Positions 1 through 10,502 of a DNA stretch of 42,693 nt are shown here, piece after piece; the stretch's first letter is position 1, and each line of letters starts with the position of its first letter. Under the pieces are notes generated by a model that was not told the origin of the DNA, did no database searches, and was given only the letters and a program-made list of their open reading frames with translations. The translations under genes were made by a program, and so were the position numbers. This stretch comes from Pseudomonadales bacterium (GTDB taxonomy: Bacteria; Pseudomonadota; Gammaproteobacteria; Pseudomonadales; Azotimanducaceae): NCBI GenBank assembly GCA_022448085.1, contig JAKUTH010000021.1:1-42693 (forward strand). Direction: 5' to 3'.

Positions 1-1
1 C

Positions 2-880
2 GTTGTGGCGGGTGCCTCGGACCCGGCCCCGATGCAATACATCGCCCCCTATTCCGGATGCAGCATGGGAGAGTATTTTCGAGACCGCGGGGAAGACGCG
101 CTTATCATTTATGATGACCTAACGAAACAGGCCTGGGCCTATCGTCAGATTTCTCTTTTGTTGCGACGACCGCCGGGTCGTGAGGCATACCCAGGGGATA
201 TTTTTTATTTGCATTCGCGACTCCTTGAGCGCGCCGCGCGAGTAAATGCTGACTATGTTGAACACCAAACAGATGGCGAGGTCAAGGGACAGACGGGGTC
301 TTTAACCGCTCTTCCAATTATCGAAACACAAGCCGGTGATATTTCAGCCTTTATTCCTACGAACGTGATTTCAATTACAGACGGTCAGATTTTTTTAGAG
401 CTGGACCGATTCAATGCCGGGATTCGCCCGGCGATGAGTCCGGGCATTTCGGTCTCCCGGGTAGGTGGTAATGCGCAGGTGCCCTTCCTCAAGAAGATCT
501 CTGGAGGCATCAAGCTTGCGTTGGCTCAATACCGGGAGCTGGCCGCCTTTTCGCAGTTCGCGTCGGATCTTGATGAAGCGACTCGACGCCAATTGGAACA
601 TGGCGAGCGGGTAGAAGAACTGATGAAACAGCCACAGTATTCGCCCATGACTGTATCGGAGATGGGACTTGTTCTTTATGCGGCGAGCGAGGGCTTCCTT
701 GAAGACGTACCCGTCGATCGCGTGCTCGACTTTGAGCAGGATTTGCTTGCCTACATGAACTCAGAACATAGCGAATGGATGAGTAACATTACCGAGACTG
801 GCGAGTATTCGGACGAAATTGTTGACTACATGAAAACGGCTATCGAGACATTTAAATCGACCCACAGCTACGGTGATTAA
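2..880 (+). CDS. atpA: F1F0 ATP synthase subunit alpha, C-terminal part (5' end outside window)
   Basis: Non-catalytic alpha subunit of the F1 sector, alternating with beta in the cytoplasmic alpha3beta3 ring of ATP synthase. The reading frame is open from the window edge, so the N-terminal barrel and Walker A region lie outside; about 292 residues remain of the usual ~513. Visible are the Walker B region ([11 protein letters not shown]), the [12 protein letters not shown] segment, the [11 protein letters not shown] block and SVSRVGG, which holds the arginine that reaches into the beta catalytic site. The C-terminal helical domain follows. The stop lies two bases before atpG, as expected for an atp operon. 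Identity is secure; only completeness is limited. Confidence 0.97.
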   Translation, partial: VVAGASDPAPMQYIAPYSGCSMGEYFRDRGEDALIIYDDLTKQAWAYRQISLLLRRPPGREAYPGDIFYLHSRLLERAARVNADYVEHQTDGEVKGQTGSLTALPIIETQAGDISAFIPTNVISITDGQIFLELDRFNAGIRPAMSPGISVSRVGGNAQVPFLKKISGGIKLALAQYRELAAFSQFASDLDEATRRQLEHGERVEELMKQPQYSPMTVSEMGLVLYAASEGFLEDVPVDRVLDFEQDLLAYMNSEHSEWMSNITETGEYSDEIVDYMKTAIETFKSTHSYGD

Positions 881-882
881 CG

Positions 883-1743
883 ATGGCGGTCGGTAGAGAA
901 ATCAAGAAGAAGATCGGAAGCGTCGAAAATACGCAAAAGGTCACGAGGGCGATGCAAATGGTCGCTGCGAGCAAGATGCGAAGGACCCAGGATCGAATGA
1001 ATGAAGCGCGGCCGTACGCCCATCGAATCCGCGATGTCATTGCGCATCTCGCTAATGCGAACCCTGAATACAAGCACGTATTTATGCAGACTCGAGCAAT
1101 AAAGCGTGTTGGCTACATCGTTGTGACGTCTGACAAGGGACAGTGCGGGGGCCTCAATGCGAATCTGCTTAGAACGTTGGTTCGGCAGATGCAAGAACAG
1201 CAAACCAATGGCATTGAGGTCGATCTCTCATTGGTTGGGAAAAAAGCCGCCGCTTTTTTTCGGTCAGTCGGGGGTAACGTGGTGGCCGCGATCAATGAGG
1301 TAGGCGAAACGCCTGAGCTAGAAACGCTGCTCGGTGGTGTGAAAGTTATGTTGGATGCCTTTGAGGAAGGGCAGATCGATCGACTGGATATTCTTTCGAA
1401 TGAATTTGTAAATACCATGACTCAAAGCCCCACGTTCAGTCAGCTTCTGCCGTTGGAGCCGTCTGATGGTGACTCGAAAGGACGCACTTGGGACTATCTG
1501 TATGAGCCGGATGCGCGCGAATTGGTTGAAGGATTAGTGCGTCGCTATGTGGAGTCGCAGGTATACCAGGCGGTTGTAGAGAATGGCGCATGTGAACAAG
1601 CAGCGCGGATGATCGCGATGAAAAACGCGACGGAAAATGCGGCGACAGTCATCGATGAATTGAATCTGATCTACAACAACGCCCGCCAAGCCGCGATAAC
1701 GCAGGAAATTGCGGAAATTGTCGGCGGTGCGGCGGCAGTTTGA
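883..1743 (+). CDS. atpG: F1F0 ATP synthase subunit gamma
   Basis: Central rotor shaft of F1, which couples proton-driven rotation of the c-ring to the conformational cycle of alpha3beta3. The 286-residue length equals the family norm. Two family hallmarks are the N-terminal helix ([20 protein letters not shown], then MVAASKM) and the C-terminal helix ending in [14 protein letters not shown]; together these form the coiled coil inside the alpha3beta3 ring. The ATG start lies two bases after the atpA stop and the gene is followed by atpD after 72 bases, the standard order atpA-G-D-C. Nothing unusual was seen. Confidence 0.97.
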   Translation: MAVGREIKKKIGSVENTQKVTRAMQMVAASKMRRTQDRMNEARPYAHRIRDVIAHLANANPEYKHVFMQTRAIKRVGYIVVTSDKGQCGGLNANLLRTLVRQMQEQQTNGIEVDLSLVGKKAAAFFRSVGGNVVAAINEVGETPELETLLGGVKVMLDAFEEGQIDRLDILSNEFVNTMTQSPTFSQLLPLEPSDGDSKGRTWDYLYEPDARELVEGLVRRYVESQVYQAVVENGACEQAARMIAMKNATENAATVIDELNLIYNNARQAAITQEIAEIVGGAAAV

Positions 1744-1803
1744 TGGGTCTTAACGAACAATCAATAACAGATGGACGGGCGGGAGCATCCGCGCGATCGG
1801 TAA

Positions 1804-3198
<1,395 letters not shown>

Positions 3199-3201
3199 CT
3201 G

Positions 3202-3624
3202 ATGGCGAGCACTATGCAATGCAACATCGTCAGCGCCGAACGCGAAATTTTCTCCGGGCGTGTGACGAGAATCTCCTTGAAGGGTACGATGGGGGAGTTG
3301 GGGATTTTGCCGAACCATACCCCACTGTTGACCGGCATTGCGCCTGGGCCAGTACGACTGCAGTTCGAGGACGGCGAAGACGACGTTTTTTTTGCCTCGG
3401 GTGGATTCTTAGAGATTCAACCAGGGGTTGTAACCGTGCTTGCCGATACGGCGCTGCACGCAGACGATATTGATGAAGCGGCGGCGCAGGGAGCGAAAGA
3501 GCAAGCGCAGCGGGACATCGCCGAACACGCAGCTGATTTTGACTACTCACGTGCAATGTCTCAGCTTGCGGAGGCTACTGCTAGGGAACGCACGTTGGCG
3601 GAGCTACGTAAACGGCGCCGTTAG
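3202..3624 (+). CDS. atpC: F1F0 ATP synthase subunit epsilon
   Basis: Epsilon subunit of F1, which binds gamma at the foot of the shaft and can inhibit ATP hydrolysis. The 140-residue protein has the N-terminal beta sandwich (CNIVSAEREIFSGRVTRI, then GELGILPNHTPLLTGI, FFASGGFLEIQPGVVTVLADTA) and a C-terminal two-helix region rich in Ala, Glu and Arg. The start is three bases after the atpD stop, closing the atp operon. No hairpin with a T tract was seen after it; the next gene, glmU, has its own promoter-like sequence. Confidence 0.96.
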   Translation: MASTMQCNIVSAEREIFSGRVTRISLKGTMGELGILPNHTPLLTGIAPGPVRLQFEDGEDDVFFASGGFLEIQPGVVTVLADTALHADDIDEAAAQGAKEQAQRDIAEHAADFDYSRAMSQLAEATARERTLAELRKRRR

Positions 3625-3656
3625 AAAATCGAGCCGATCAGCAGCAAAAGACAGAT

Positions 3657-3685
3657 CTCAAATTCCTCGTTTGCGCACGTATAAT
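3657..3685 (+). promoter_or_regulatory. Putative sigma-70 promoter for glmU-glmS
   Basis: A perfect TATAAT (3680-3685) lies 27 bases before the glmU start, in the 87-base gap after atpC. Seventeen bases upstream is a poor -35 (CTCAAA, 3657-3662; three of six consensus positions). Position and spacing fit a promoter giving a leader of about 20 bases. This is sequence inference only. Confidence 0.45.
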
Positions 3686-3714
3686 CGTGGCTTCATAAGA
3701 CAGAGAGTCCCGTG

Positions 3715-5076
3715 ATGCGACTTGAAGTCATCATCCTGGCGGCCGGCGAGGGTACTCGCATGCAGTCGTCGATTCCCAAAGTTCTCCACACAGTGGGAGG
3801 CCGACCGCTTCTTGATCACGTGTTGAGTGTTGCGCGAGACCTGAAACCGGAGGCATTGCACGTCGTGGTCGGTCGTTCAGGCGCAGACGTTCGAGCGTAT
3901 TTCGAAGGCACGGATGTCGCTTGGGTCGAACAAATCGAGCAAAAAGGGACGGGTCACGCGGTAATGCAGGCGATCGATGATGTGGAATCGTCGGCAATGG
4001 TCTTGGTGTTGTTTGGTGATGTGCCGCTAATCGAGAAGGTAACTCTTGAGGCTTGTATTTCGGCGGCGGCGGACGGGATTGGCGTGGTGACTGTGGATAT
4101 GCCCATACCTGACGGGTTCGGGCGAATACAAAGACGGTCGGATGGACAAATCGAAGCGATCGTCGAGGACAAAGATGCCACACCTGCCCAGCGCACTATT
4201 ACAGAGGTCAACACGGGCATACTGGCGGCGCCAGCGGCGATGCTAGTCCGGCTGCTTGAATCGATCACGGCCCGTAACGCACAAGGAGAATATTATCTGA
4301 CGGACATCGTCGGTCTCGCGGCTTCACAGGGTGTGCGAGTTGCCGGGGTGGATGCCACTAGTCCCGAAGAGGTACAAGGGATTAACGATCGAATTCAATT
4401 GGCGTCGGTGGAACGTTACATGCAACGTCGCGAAGCCGAACGCCTAATGGCCGACGGTGTAACGATTGCCGATCCATCGCGGCTTGATCTGCGCGGTACT
4501 CTGGTGGCGGGCCAGGATTGTTTTATCGACATCAACGTGATCATCGAAGGGGTGGTCGTTATTGGCGACAACGTGTCGATCGGACCCGGATGCGTTGTGA
4601 CGGATTCCGAATTGGCTGATGGCGTTGTAATTGAAGCTCACTCGGTGGTTGAAGGAGCGGTTGTTGGAGCAAACTGTCGGCTGGGACCATTCGCACGCGT
4701 ACGTCCTGGCACAGAACTGGCGGAAGGGGCATGTATCGGGAACTTTGTTGAAACCAAGAAAGCGATCATTGGTGCTGGCACGAAAGCCAATCATCTCGCG
4801 TACCTTGGCGACAGTACTATCGGCGCCGAGTGCAATATCGGGGCCGGGACGATTACATGTAACTACGACGGCGTTGATAAGAACGAGACACACATCGGGG
4901 ATGGTGTATTCGTTGGGACCAACAGCACGCTTGTGGCGCCGCTGACGATCGATGAGGGTGCGTACATAGCTGCCGGATCAACGATTACGTCAAAGGTGGA
5001 CTCAGAGGATCTTGCCGTCGGTCGGGCGCGACAACGCAATATTCATGGCTGGGTACCGCCGACTAAGCGCAAATAA
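3715..5076 (+). CDS. glmU: Bifunctional N-acetylglucosamine-1-phosphate uridyltransferase / glucosamine-1-phosphate acetyltransferase
   Basis: Makes UDP-N-acetylglucosamine in two steps: acetylation of glucosamine-1-phosphate and transfer of UMP from UTP. The product feeds peptidoglycan and lipopolysaccharide synthesis in the cytoplasm. The N-terminal pyrophosphorylase domain has LAAGEGTRM at residues 8-16 with the conserved lysine in SIPK and the metal-binding region LFGDVPL. The second half is a left-handed beta helix of hexapeptide repeats ending in the acetyltransferase signature GAGTITCNYDGVDK. 453 residues, close to the 456 of E. coli. ATG at 3715 is preferred; a GTG lies directly before it at 3712. 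Followed by glmS after 18 bases, the usual pairing. Confidence 0.97.
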   Translation: MRLEVIILAAGEGTRMQSSIPKVLHTVGGRPLLDHVLSVARDLKPEALHVVVGRSGADVRAYFEGTDVAWVEQIEQKGTGHAVMQAIDDVESSAMVLVLFGDVPLIEKVTLEACISAAADGIGVVTVDMPIPDGFGRIQRRSDGQIEAIVEDKDATPAQRTITEVNTGILAAPAAMLVRLLESITARNAQGEYYLTDIVGLAASQGVRVAGVDATSPEEVQGINDRIQLASVERYMQRREAERLMADGVTIADPSRLDLRGTLVAGQDCFIDINVIIEGVVVIGDNVSIGPGCVVTDSELADGVVIEAHSVVEGAVVGANCRLGPFARVRPGTELAEGACIGNFVETKKAIIGAGTKANHLAYLGDSTIGAECNIGAGTITCNYDGVDKNETHIGDGVFVGTNSTLVAPLTIDEGAYIAAGSTITSKVDSEDLAVGRARQRNIHGWVPPTKRK

Positions 5077-5094
5077 CGGAGCGGCGACCAGAGT

Positions 5095-6930
5095 ATGTGT
5101 GGAATTGTAGGCGCGGTGGCACATCGCGATGTTCCCGGGATCTTGCTTGCTGGACTGCAGCGCCTTGAATACCGCGGCTATGACTCAGCGGGCATCGCGG
5201 TTCAAATACGCGAGGCCGCGTCGATCGATCGTAGACGTACGCTCGGTAAGGTCGCGGAACTTGTAGAGGATGTGAAACGCGAGCCGATGAGTGGGCACAG
5301 CGGGATTGCGCATACCCGATGGGCAACCCATGGTGCTCCCAGTGAACAGAATGCCCACCCGCACATTTCCAGCGACCGTATCTGCTTGGTACACAACGGG
5401 ATCATCGAGAATTTCGAATCGCTTCGAGACGAGCTAAAGGGCACGGGGCGTGAGTTCACATCCGAAACAGATTCGGAAGTCATCGTTCATCTTGTGGATT
5501 CGTACTACGAGGAGTCGAAAGACCTTCTGCGAGCTGTCAAGGAAGCCATCCAACGCCTCGAGGGGGCGTACGCGATCGGCGTAATGTGCCGCGACGATCC
5601 AGGGCGAATCGTGGCTGCCCGATTAGGGAGTCCGTTGGTCGTTGGAGTGGGGATCGGTGAGCACTACATTGCATCAGACGTGCTGGCATTACGGCCAGTA
5701 ACGGATCGATTCATCTATCTCGAAGAGGGTGATTTGGTCGACATTACTGCCGACGCACTGTCGTTCTGGAACGTTGAAGATGAGTCGGTGATACGCACCT
5801 CGGTTCGCGTACAGGTGGGAACCGACGAGGCGGATAAGGGGAGCTATCGACATTACATGCACAAGGAAATTCATGAGCAAGCTTCTGTCGTTCGACGCAC
5901 ACTTGAAGGCCGAATAGGTGCTGAAAGGGTGCTAGAGGCTGCGTTAGGAGTCGAAGCGCCTGCCATTTTCGATGAGACAGAGTCAATAACGCTTGTCGGG
6001 TGCGGAACCAGTTACTACGCGGCGAGCGTTGCACGATATTGGATCGAGGGGATCGCAGGGATCAGCTGCAACGTCGAGATAGCGTCAGAGTTTCGTTATA
6101 GATCTCTTGTGGTTCCACCAAAAGCCCTTTTTGTGTCGTTGTCCCAATCGGGTGAAACCGCAGACACTCTCGCTGCACATCGTATTGCAGCGGAGGCGGG
6201 CTTTGCTCACACGATGGCGATATGTAACGTCCCCACGAGCAGCTTGGCGCGTGAGTCTGAACTGGCATTTTTCATGAATGCAGGGGTGGAAATTGGAGTC
6301 GCGTCGACGAAGGCCTTTACCGCTCAGCTCGTAGATCTGCTGTTGTTAACGATTCTTATGGGAAGGCGGCGCAAACTTAATCGAAGTGCTGAGATAGAGC
6401 TAGTTCGCTGGCTTTCGGTATTAGACAGAGCAGTAGAAGAGGTCCTCTCTCTGGAAGCTCAAATCGCGGGTGTAGCCGAAGAAATTATGGATCGACCAAA
6501 CGCCCTATTTTTGGGACGAGGCACGCTCTATCCGGTAGCACTTGAAGGCGCTCTTAAGCTGAAAGAGGTTGCCTATATTCATGCAGAAGGATATCCGGCG
6601 GGAGAGCTTAAGCACGGCCCACTTGCTCTTGTCGATGAAGATATGCCGGTGGTTGCGATTGCACCCGGAAATGACTTGCTTGAGAAGGTTCGGTCGAATT
6701 TGCAGGAAGTTCGTGCGCGCGGCGGAAGACTGTATGTATTCACTGATGCGGCGGCGGGGTTCAGCTCATCGGACGACGTTTCAGTAATTGAACTTCCAAG
6801 TATTCACCAAGTACTCGCCCCCATTTCGTATGCGATACCTCTCCAACTCTTGGCGTATCACGTCGCCGTACTCCGAGGTACGGACGTTGATCAACCTCGA
6901 AACCTCGCGAAATCCGTTACTGTGGAGTAG
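5095..6930 (+). CDS. glmS: Glutamine-fructose-6-phosphate aminotransferase (isomerizing)
   Basis: First committed enzyme of hexosamine synthesis: fructose-6-phosphate plus glutamine gives glucosamine-6-phosphate. It begins MCGIVGAVAHRDV; the cysteine after the initiator methionine is the glutaminase nucleophile exposed by processing. The class II amidotransferase domain (to about residue 240; YRGYDSAGIA, HTRWATHG, HNGIIEN) is followed by two SIS sugar isomerase domains (GCGTSYYAA, SLSQSGETADT, GVASTKAFT, and the C-terminal DVDQPRNLAKSVTVE). 611 residues, against 609 in E. coli. Sits just after glmU, supplying its substrate via GlmM. No glmS ribozyme is evident in the 18-base spacer, as expected outside Gram-positives. 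Confidence 0.98.
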   Translation: MCGIVGAVAHRDVPGILLAGLQRLEYRGYDSAGIAVQIREAASIDRRRTLGKVAELVEDVKREPMSGHSGIAHTRWATHGAPSEQNAHPHISSDRICLVHNGIIENFESLRDELKGTGREFTSETDSEVIVHLVDSYYEESKDLLRAVKEAIQRLEGAYAIGVMCRDDPGRIVAARLGSPLVVGVGIGEHYIASDVLALRPVTDRFIYLEEGDLVDITADALSFWNVEDESVIRTSVRVQVGTDEADKGSYRHYMHKEIHEQASVVRRTLEGRIGAERVLEAALGVEAPAIFDETESITLVGCGTSYYAASVARYWIEGIAGISCNVEIASEFRYRSLVVPPKALFVSLSQSGETADTLAAHRIAAEAGFAHTMAICNVPTSSLARESELAFFMNAGVEIGVASTKAFTAQLVDLLLLTILMGRRRKLNRSAEIELVRWLSVLDRAVEEVLSLEAQIAGVAEEIMDRPNALFLGRGTLYPVALEGALKLKEVAYIHAEGYPAGELKHGPLALVDEDMPVVAIAPGNDLLEKVRSNLQEVRARGGRLYVFTDAAAGFSSSDDVSVIELPSIHQVLAPISYAIPLQLLAYHVAVLRGTDVDQPRNLAKSVTVE

Positions 6931-6960
6931 TTCAGAACAGTAAATTAAACAGAGGTAATT

Positions 6961-7089
6961 GTGGAAGGACTGGCAGTAATCGGATTTGTTTTCGGAATGA
7001 TAGGAGTTGTGGCACTTGTTCGGTTGGAGAAACTAACAAAAACTCTAAAAGAAAAAGGAATTCTGGATCAGGATTACAAGGAAGAGTAA
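6961..7089 (+). CDS. Small single-pass membrane protein, 42 residues, function unknown
   Basis: A GTG-initiated frame of 42 codons preceded by AGAGG six bases from the start. The protein has a short hydrophobic segment at about residues 4-20 (LAVIGFVFGMIGVVALV) followed by an amphipathic lysine- and glutamate-rich tail with a coiled-coil-like heptad look (RLEKLTKTLKEKGIL), ending in DQDYKEE. Topology is probably N-out/C-in, given the positive charges after the membrane segment. It lies alone on the plus strand between glmS and uvrD. I know of no assigned function; the sequence looks like small proteins of the kind found in proteobacterial genomes but I cannot name a family. Too short to be caught by usual gene-length cutoffs. 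Confidence 0.62.
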   Translation: MEGLAVIGFVFGMIGVVALVRLEKLTKTLKEKGILDQDYKEE

Positions 7090-7139
7090 TTCACCGTTTT
7101 GTATCACTCAGTCACCGTTGAATAAATTGGAGTTGCGGG

Positions 7140-7158
7140 AGGTTCGAGAACCTATACT
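7140..7158 (+). promoter_or_regulatory. Palindrome abutting a -10-like box upstream of uvrD
   Basis: AGGTTC-GA-GAACCT (7140-7153) is a six-base-arm inverted repeat whose last base is the first of TATACT (7153-7158), a plausible -10 box 39 bases before the uvrD start. Upstream -35 candidates (TTGGAG at 7127, TTGCGG at 7133) have poor spacing. An operator overlapping the promoter is possible; uvrD is an SOS gene in E. coli, but this palindrome is not the E. coli LexA box. Confidence 0.3.
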
Positions 7159-7197
7159 TCCCAAACTGGTATTACCTCGGGAATAGATAACGAATCG

Positions 7198-9396
7198 TTG
7201 GAAGACATATCAACCATTCTAGATGGCTTAAATGAGCGCCAACGCGAAGCGGTAACAGCCCCCCTGCGCAACCATTTAATCGTCGCCGGAGCTGGTTCTG
7301 GAAAGACCCGCGTACTCGTTCACCGAATCGCCTGGCTCGTCGCGGCGGAAGGCGCAACGCCGCAGAGTGTGCTGGCCGTCACCTTCACGAACAAAGCAGC
7401 GGCCGAAATGCGCTCGCGAGCCGAAACGCTTCTAAATATTTCGGGTCGAGCCCTTTGGGTCGGAACATTCCATGGTATTGCCCATCGGCTGTTGCGAATG
7501 CATTGGCAGGAAGCCGGACTACCACAAAATTTCCAAATACTTGATGCAGACGACCAATTGCGTCTTGTGAAGCGGGTGATGCGAACGTTCGACTTGGACG
7601 AACATAAGTGGCCACCGCGGCAGGCAGTCTGGTTCATCAATGGGCAGAAAGACGAGGGGCGACGGGCAAACCAGGTCCCGGCTTCGGACGACTTATTCGA
7701 ACTAACACATCGCAAGGTGTATGAGTCCTACGAAGCTTTATGTCAGCAGGGTGGCCTGGTCGACTTTGCGGAACTTCTGCTAAGAAGCCACGAGCTGTGG
7801 CTAGAAAACCCAGAGTTGCTTGCGCATTACCAGCGTCGATTTAGTCATTTGTTGGTCGATGAGTTCCAGGATACCAATGCGATTCAATATGCATGGCTAC
7901 GAGTACTTGCCGGCACATCAGGCCGCATCATGGCGGTGGGCGACGATGATCAATCAATATATGGCTGGCGTGGCGCCCGAGTCGAAAATATTCATCAATT
8001 TTCGAAAGATTTTAGCCCCGTGGATGTCATACGTCTGGAACAAAATTATCGGTCGACGGGCACGATACTCTCGGCTGCTAATGCGCTGATTGGCAACAAC
8101 GTTGATCGTCTCGGCAAAGAACTTTGGACGGATGCCGGCGACGGCGACTCAATACGTGTTTACTCGGGGTACAACGAACAAGACGAAGCTCGATTTATTG
8201 CGGACCGCATTCAGGAATGGATCGATCAAGGTGGGAGTGCGGACGAAGCGGCTATTCTGTACAGAAGCAATGCGCAGTCCCGGGTCTTGGAAGAGGCACT
8301 CTTGCGCAGTGATATACCGTACCGAATATACGGTGGATTCCGTTTTTTCGAGAGGGCGGAGATTCGAAACGCGCTTGCGTATATGCGGCTCGTCAGCGAG
8401 CGTCAATCCGATGTGGCGTTCGAACGGGTGATCAATACACCACCACGCGGGATCGGCGACAAAACGTTGGATAGTCTCCGTGGAATTGCGAGAGCGCGTG
8501 GCATATCACTATGGCAAGCCACAAAAGAAGGTTTGAACGAAAAGCTGTTTAAAAGTCGACCGACAACGCTCCTCTCGAAATTCTTGAGCCTTATTGATGA
8601 GCTCGCTGCTGAGCTGACGGATGCTCCGCTTCACGTCATCGCTGAGCGGTGCGTGGAAGTCTCGGGCTTAATCGAATACCACCTAAAAGAACGCGGCGAA
8701 CGCGGGCTTGCCCGCAAGGAAAACTTGGAAGAACTCTTCGTGGCCTGTCGCCAGTTTAGGGATGACATGGTCTTTCCACTGGCAGAAGACGGTAGTGACA
8801 ACGGGCCCGTCACGGAACTAAATGAATTTCTTGACCAAGCCGCACTCGAAAGTGGCGAGCACCAGGCAGAAGTTGGCCCTTCGGTACAATTGATGACGCT
8901 GCATTCGGCGAAAGGTTTGGAATTTCCGCTGGTTTTTTTGTCTGGGATGGAAGAAGGCCTGTTCCCGCATCGTAGGTCCCTCGAGGAACCGGGACGTATG
9001 GAAGAGGAGCGCCGTCTTGCGTACGTTGGGGTGACCCGCGCGATGCGTCAGCTCTATTTGACCTACGCAGAAACGCGTCGCCTTTACGGCACGGACTCCT
9101 ACAATGGACCCTCACGTTTTCTTATCGAGATACCGAGCGAGTATGTTGAGGAAGTGCGACTCGGCGGCGCTTTCAGCAAAGCATTTGGCAAGGGAAAAGT
9201 AGGCTCAGATGCCAGTGCTTCAAAAGCTGAAGGAGAATTGCAAATTGGTCAGCGCGTCGCGCATAAGAAATTCGGTGAGGGCGTGGTATTGCGTTACGAG
9301 GGTCAAGGGGGGCGGGCTCGCGTGCAGGTGAATTTCGCCCAGGTGGGGTCGAAGTGGCTTATGCCTGGCTACGCAAATCTCGAGCCGTTGGATTGA
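7198..9396 (+). CDS. uvrD: DNA helicase II (UvrD), superfamily 1 3'-5' helicase
   Basis: Unwinds DNA in nucleotide excision repair and methyl-directed mismatch repair and strips RecA filaments. All SF1A motifs are visible: Walker A GAGSGKT near residue 31, motif Ia AVTFTNKAAAEM, motif II DEFQDTN, motif III GDDDQSIYGWRGA, motif IV LEQNYRST, motif V LMTLHSAKGLEFP and motif VI RRLAYVGVTRA. The N-terminus (DISTILDGLNERQREAV) and the C-terminal Tudor-like end (GQRVAHKKFGEGVV to WLMPGYANLEPLD) match UvrD rather than Rep. 732 residues, E. coli 720. Start is TTG; an in-frame stop lies at 7123 and no ATG, GTG or other TTG precedes it. The stop is only two bases from the TRAP binding-protein gene. Confidence 0.97.
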   Translation: MEDISTILDGLNERQREAVTAPLRNHLIVAGAGSGKTRVLVHRIAWLVAAEGATPQSVLAVTFTNKAAAEMRSRAETLLNISGRALWVGTFHGIAHRLLRMHWQEAGLPQNFQILDADDQLRLVKRVMRTFDLDEHKWPPRQAVWFINGQKDEGRRANQVPASDDLFELTHRKVYESYEALCQQGGLVDFAELLLRSHELWLENPELLAHYQRRFSHLLVDEFQDTNAIQYAWLRVLAGTSGRIMAVGDDDQSIYGWRGARVENIHQFSKDFSPVDVIRLEQNYRSTGTILSAANALIGNNVDRLGKELWTDAGDGDSIRVYSGYNEQDEARFIADRIQEWIDQGGSADEAAILYRSNAQSRVLEEALLRSDIPYRIYGGFRFFERAEIRNALAYMRLVSERQSDVAFERVINTPPRGIGDKTLDSLRGIARARGISLWQATKEGLNEKLFKSRPTTLLSKFLSLIDELAAELTDAPLHVIAERCVEVSGLIEYHLKERGERGLARKENLEELFVACRQFRDDMVFPLAEDGSDNGPVTELNEFLDQAALESGEHQAEVGPSVQLMTLHSAKGLEFPLVFLSGMEEGLFPHRRSLEEPGRMEEERRLAYVGVTRAMRQLYLTYAETRRLYGTDSYNGPSRFLIEIPSEYVEEVRLGGAFSKAFGKGKVGSDASASKAEGELQIGQRVAHKKFGEGVVLRYEGQGGRARVQVNFAQVGSKWLMPGYANLEPLD

Positions 9397-9398
9397 AC

Positions 9399-10493
9399 AT
9401 GAAAAAAGGCTTCTTTTTGACACTAGCGTTTATTGCAAGTTGCGACAACGGATCGTCTTATGAGGCTGTGACAGACGATAGATCGGGAGCACCCCAGGCA
9501 ACCTTTCAGTGGAAGCTGGTCACAACCTGGCCAAAAAATTTTCCAGCGCTTGGAACGGCGCCCGAAAAGCTTGCCGAACTGGTTGACGAGATGTCGGCAG
9601 GCCGACTGCGGATAAAGGTCTATGGAGGCGGTGAGCTTGTGCCACACATGGAGGTATTTGATGCGGTTTCTGCAGGTACTGCTGAGATGGGGCATGGAGC
9701 CGCGTATTATTGGCGCGGCAAGATCCCGATAGCTGCAGTGTTTGCAACCGTGCCTTTTGGTATGACCGCTCAGGAGATGAACGGTTGGTTGCACCATGGT
9801 GGCGGTATGGCGCTTTGGCGGGAACTTTACGAACCGTTTGGACTGGTTCCCTTGGCTGCCGGTAACTCGGGCGTACAAATGGCCGGCTGGTTCAATCGCG
9901 AAATTCGATCGCTTGATGATATTCGAGGACTAAAAATGCGAATCCCGGGGCTAGGAGGGGCCGTATTCCAACGGGCAGGGGGGATTGCTGTCGCTATGCC
10001 GGGAAGTGAGATGTACACATCTATGCAAACAGGCGTGATCGATGCGACAGAATGGGTAGGACCCTATAACGACCTTGCCTTTGGGCTGCACGAAGTTGGG
10101 AAGTACTATTACTACCCGGGTTGGCACGAGCCCGGCACGACGTTAGAAGCGATTGTTAATGTGGACGCGTGGCGTGGATTACCGAAGGATCTACAAGCCA
10201 TATTAGAAGTCGCAACTCGTGCAATAAACCAAGATGTACTCGACGAATTCACTGCTCACAACAACGCAGCTCTCAAGGTCTTGGTAGAGGAGCATGGCGT
10301 GGAATTACGCCAGCTTCCGGATGATGTCATCAAGGCATTCGCAGAAATATCTCGAGAACTTATTGCTGAGACGGCGGGCGATAATCCGTTGGCAAATCGA
10401 ATTCTGGAATCCTATAGAGATTTCGCCGACAACGTACGCGAATACCATGCAATTTCCGAGCAGGCGTACATTAACGCGCGGGACATCGAGTGA
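9399..10493 (+). CDS. dctP: TRAP transporter substrate-binding lipoprotein, DctP/TakP-like
   Basis: Extracytoplasmic binding protein of a tripartite, ion-driven TRAP transporter for organic acids. The ATG at 9399 gives 364 residues beginning with a lysine pair, a hydrophobic stretch and lipobox IASC, with Cys15 followed by Asp16. Under the E. coli Lol rule, Asp at +2 keeps a lipoprotein in the inner membrane. After a ~20-residue linker comes the mature fold starting KLVTTWPKNFPALG. The conserved carboxylate-binding arginine should be in KMRIPGLGG, and EWVGPYNDLAFGL plus SGVQMAGW resemble the metal and ligand region reported for the 2-keto-acid binder TakP, so a keto or hydroxy acid ligand is a reasonable guess. 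Its permease genes lie convergently downstream. Confidence 0.9.
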   Translation: MKKGFFLTLAFIASCDNGSSYEAVTDDRSGAPQATFQWKLVTTWPKNFPALGTAPEKLAELVDEMSAGRLRIKVYGGGELVPHMEVFDAVSAGTAEMGHGAAYYWRGKIPIAAVFATVPFGMTAQEMNGWLHHGGGMALWRELYEPFGLVPLAAGNSGVQMAGWFNREIRSLDDIRGLKMRIPGLGGAVFQRAGGIAVAMPGSEMYTSMQTGVIDATEWVGPYNDLAFGLHEVGKYYYYPGWHEPGTTLEAIVNVDAWRGLPKDLQAILEVATRAINQDVLDEFTAHNNAALKVLVEEHGVELRQLPDDVIKAFAEISRELIAETAGDNPLANRILESYRDFADNVREYHAISEQAYINARDIE

Positions 10494-10502
10494 ATGTTGC
10501 CC

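Noticed and set aside
3731-4183. 150-codon minus-strand open frame
   Set aside because: Antisense shadow of glmU with low-complexity Pro/Arg-rich translation.
7139-7160. GGTTCGA resembling a tRNA T-loop
   Set aside because: No acceptor stem, D arm or anticodon arm can be built around it; it is part of the palindrome before uvrD.
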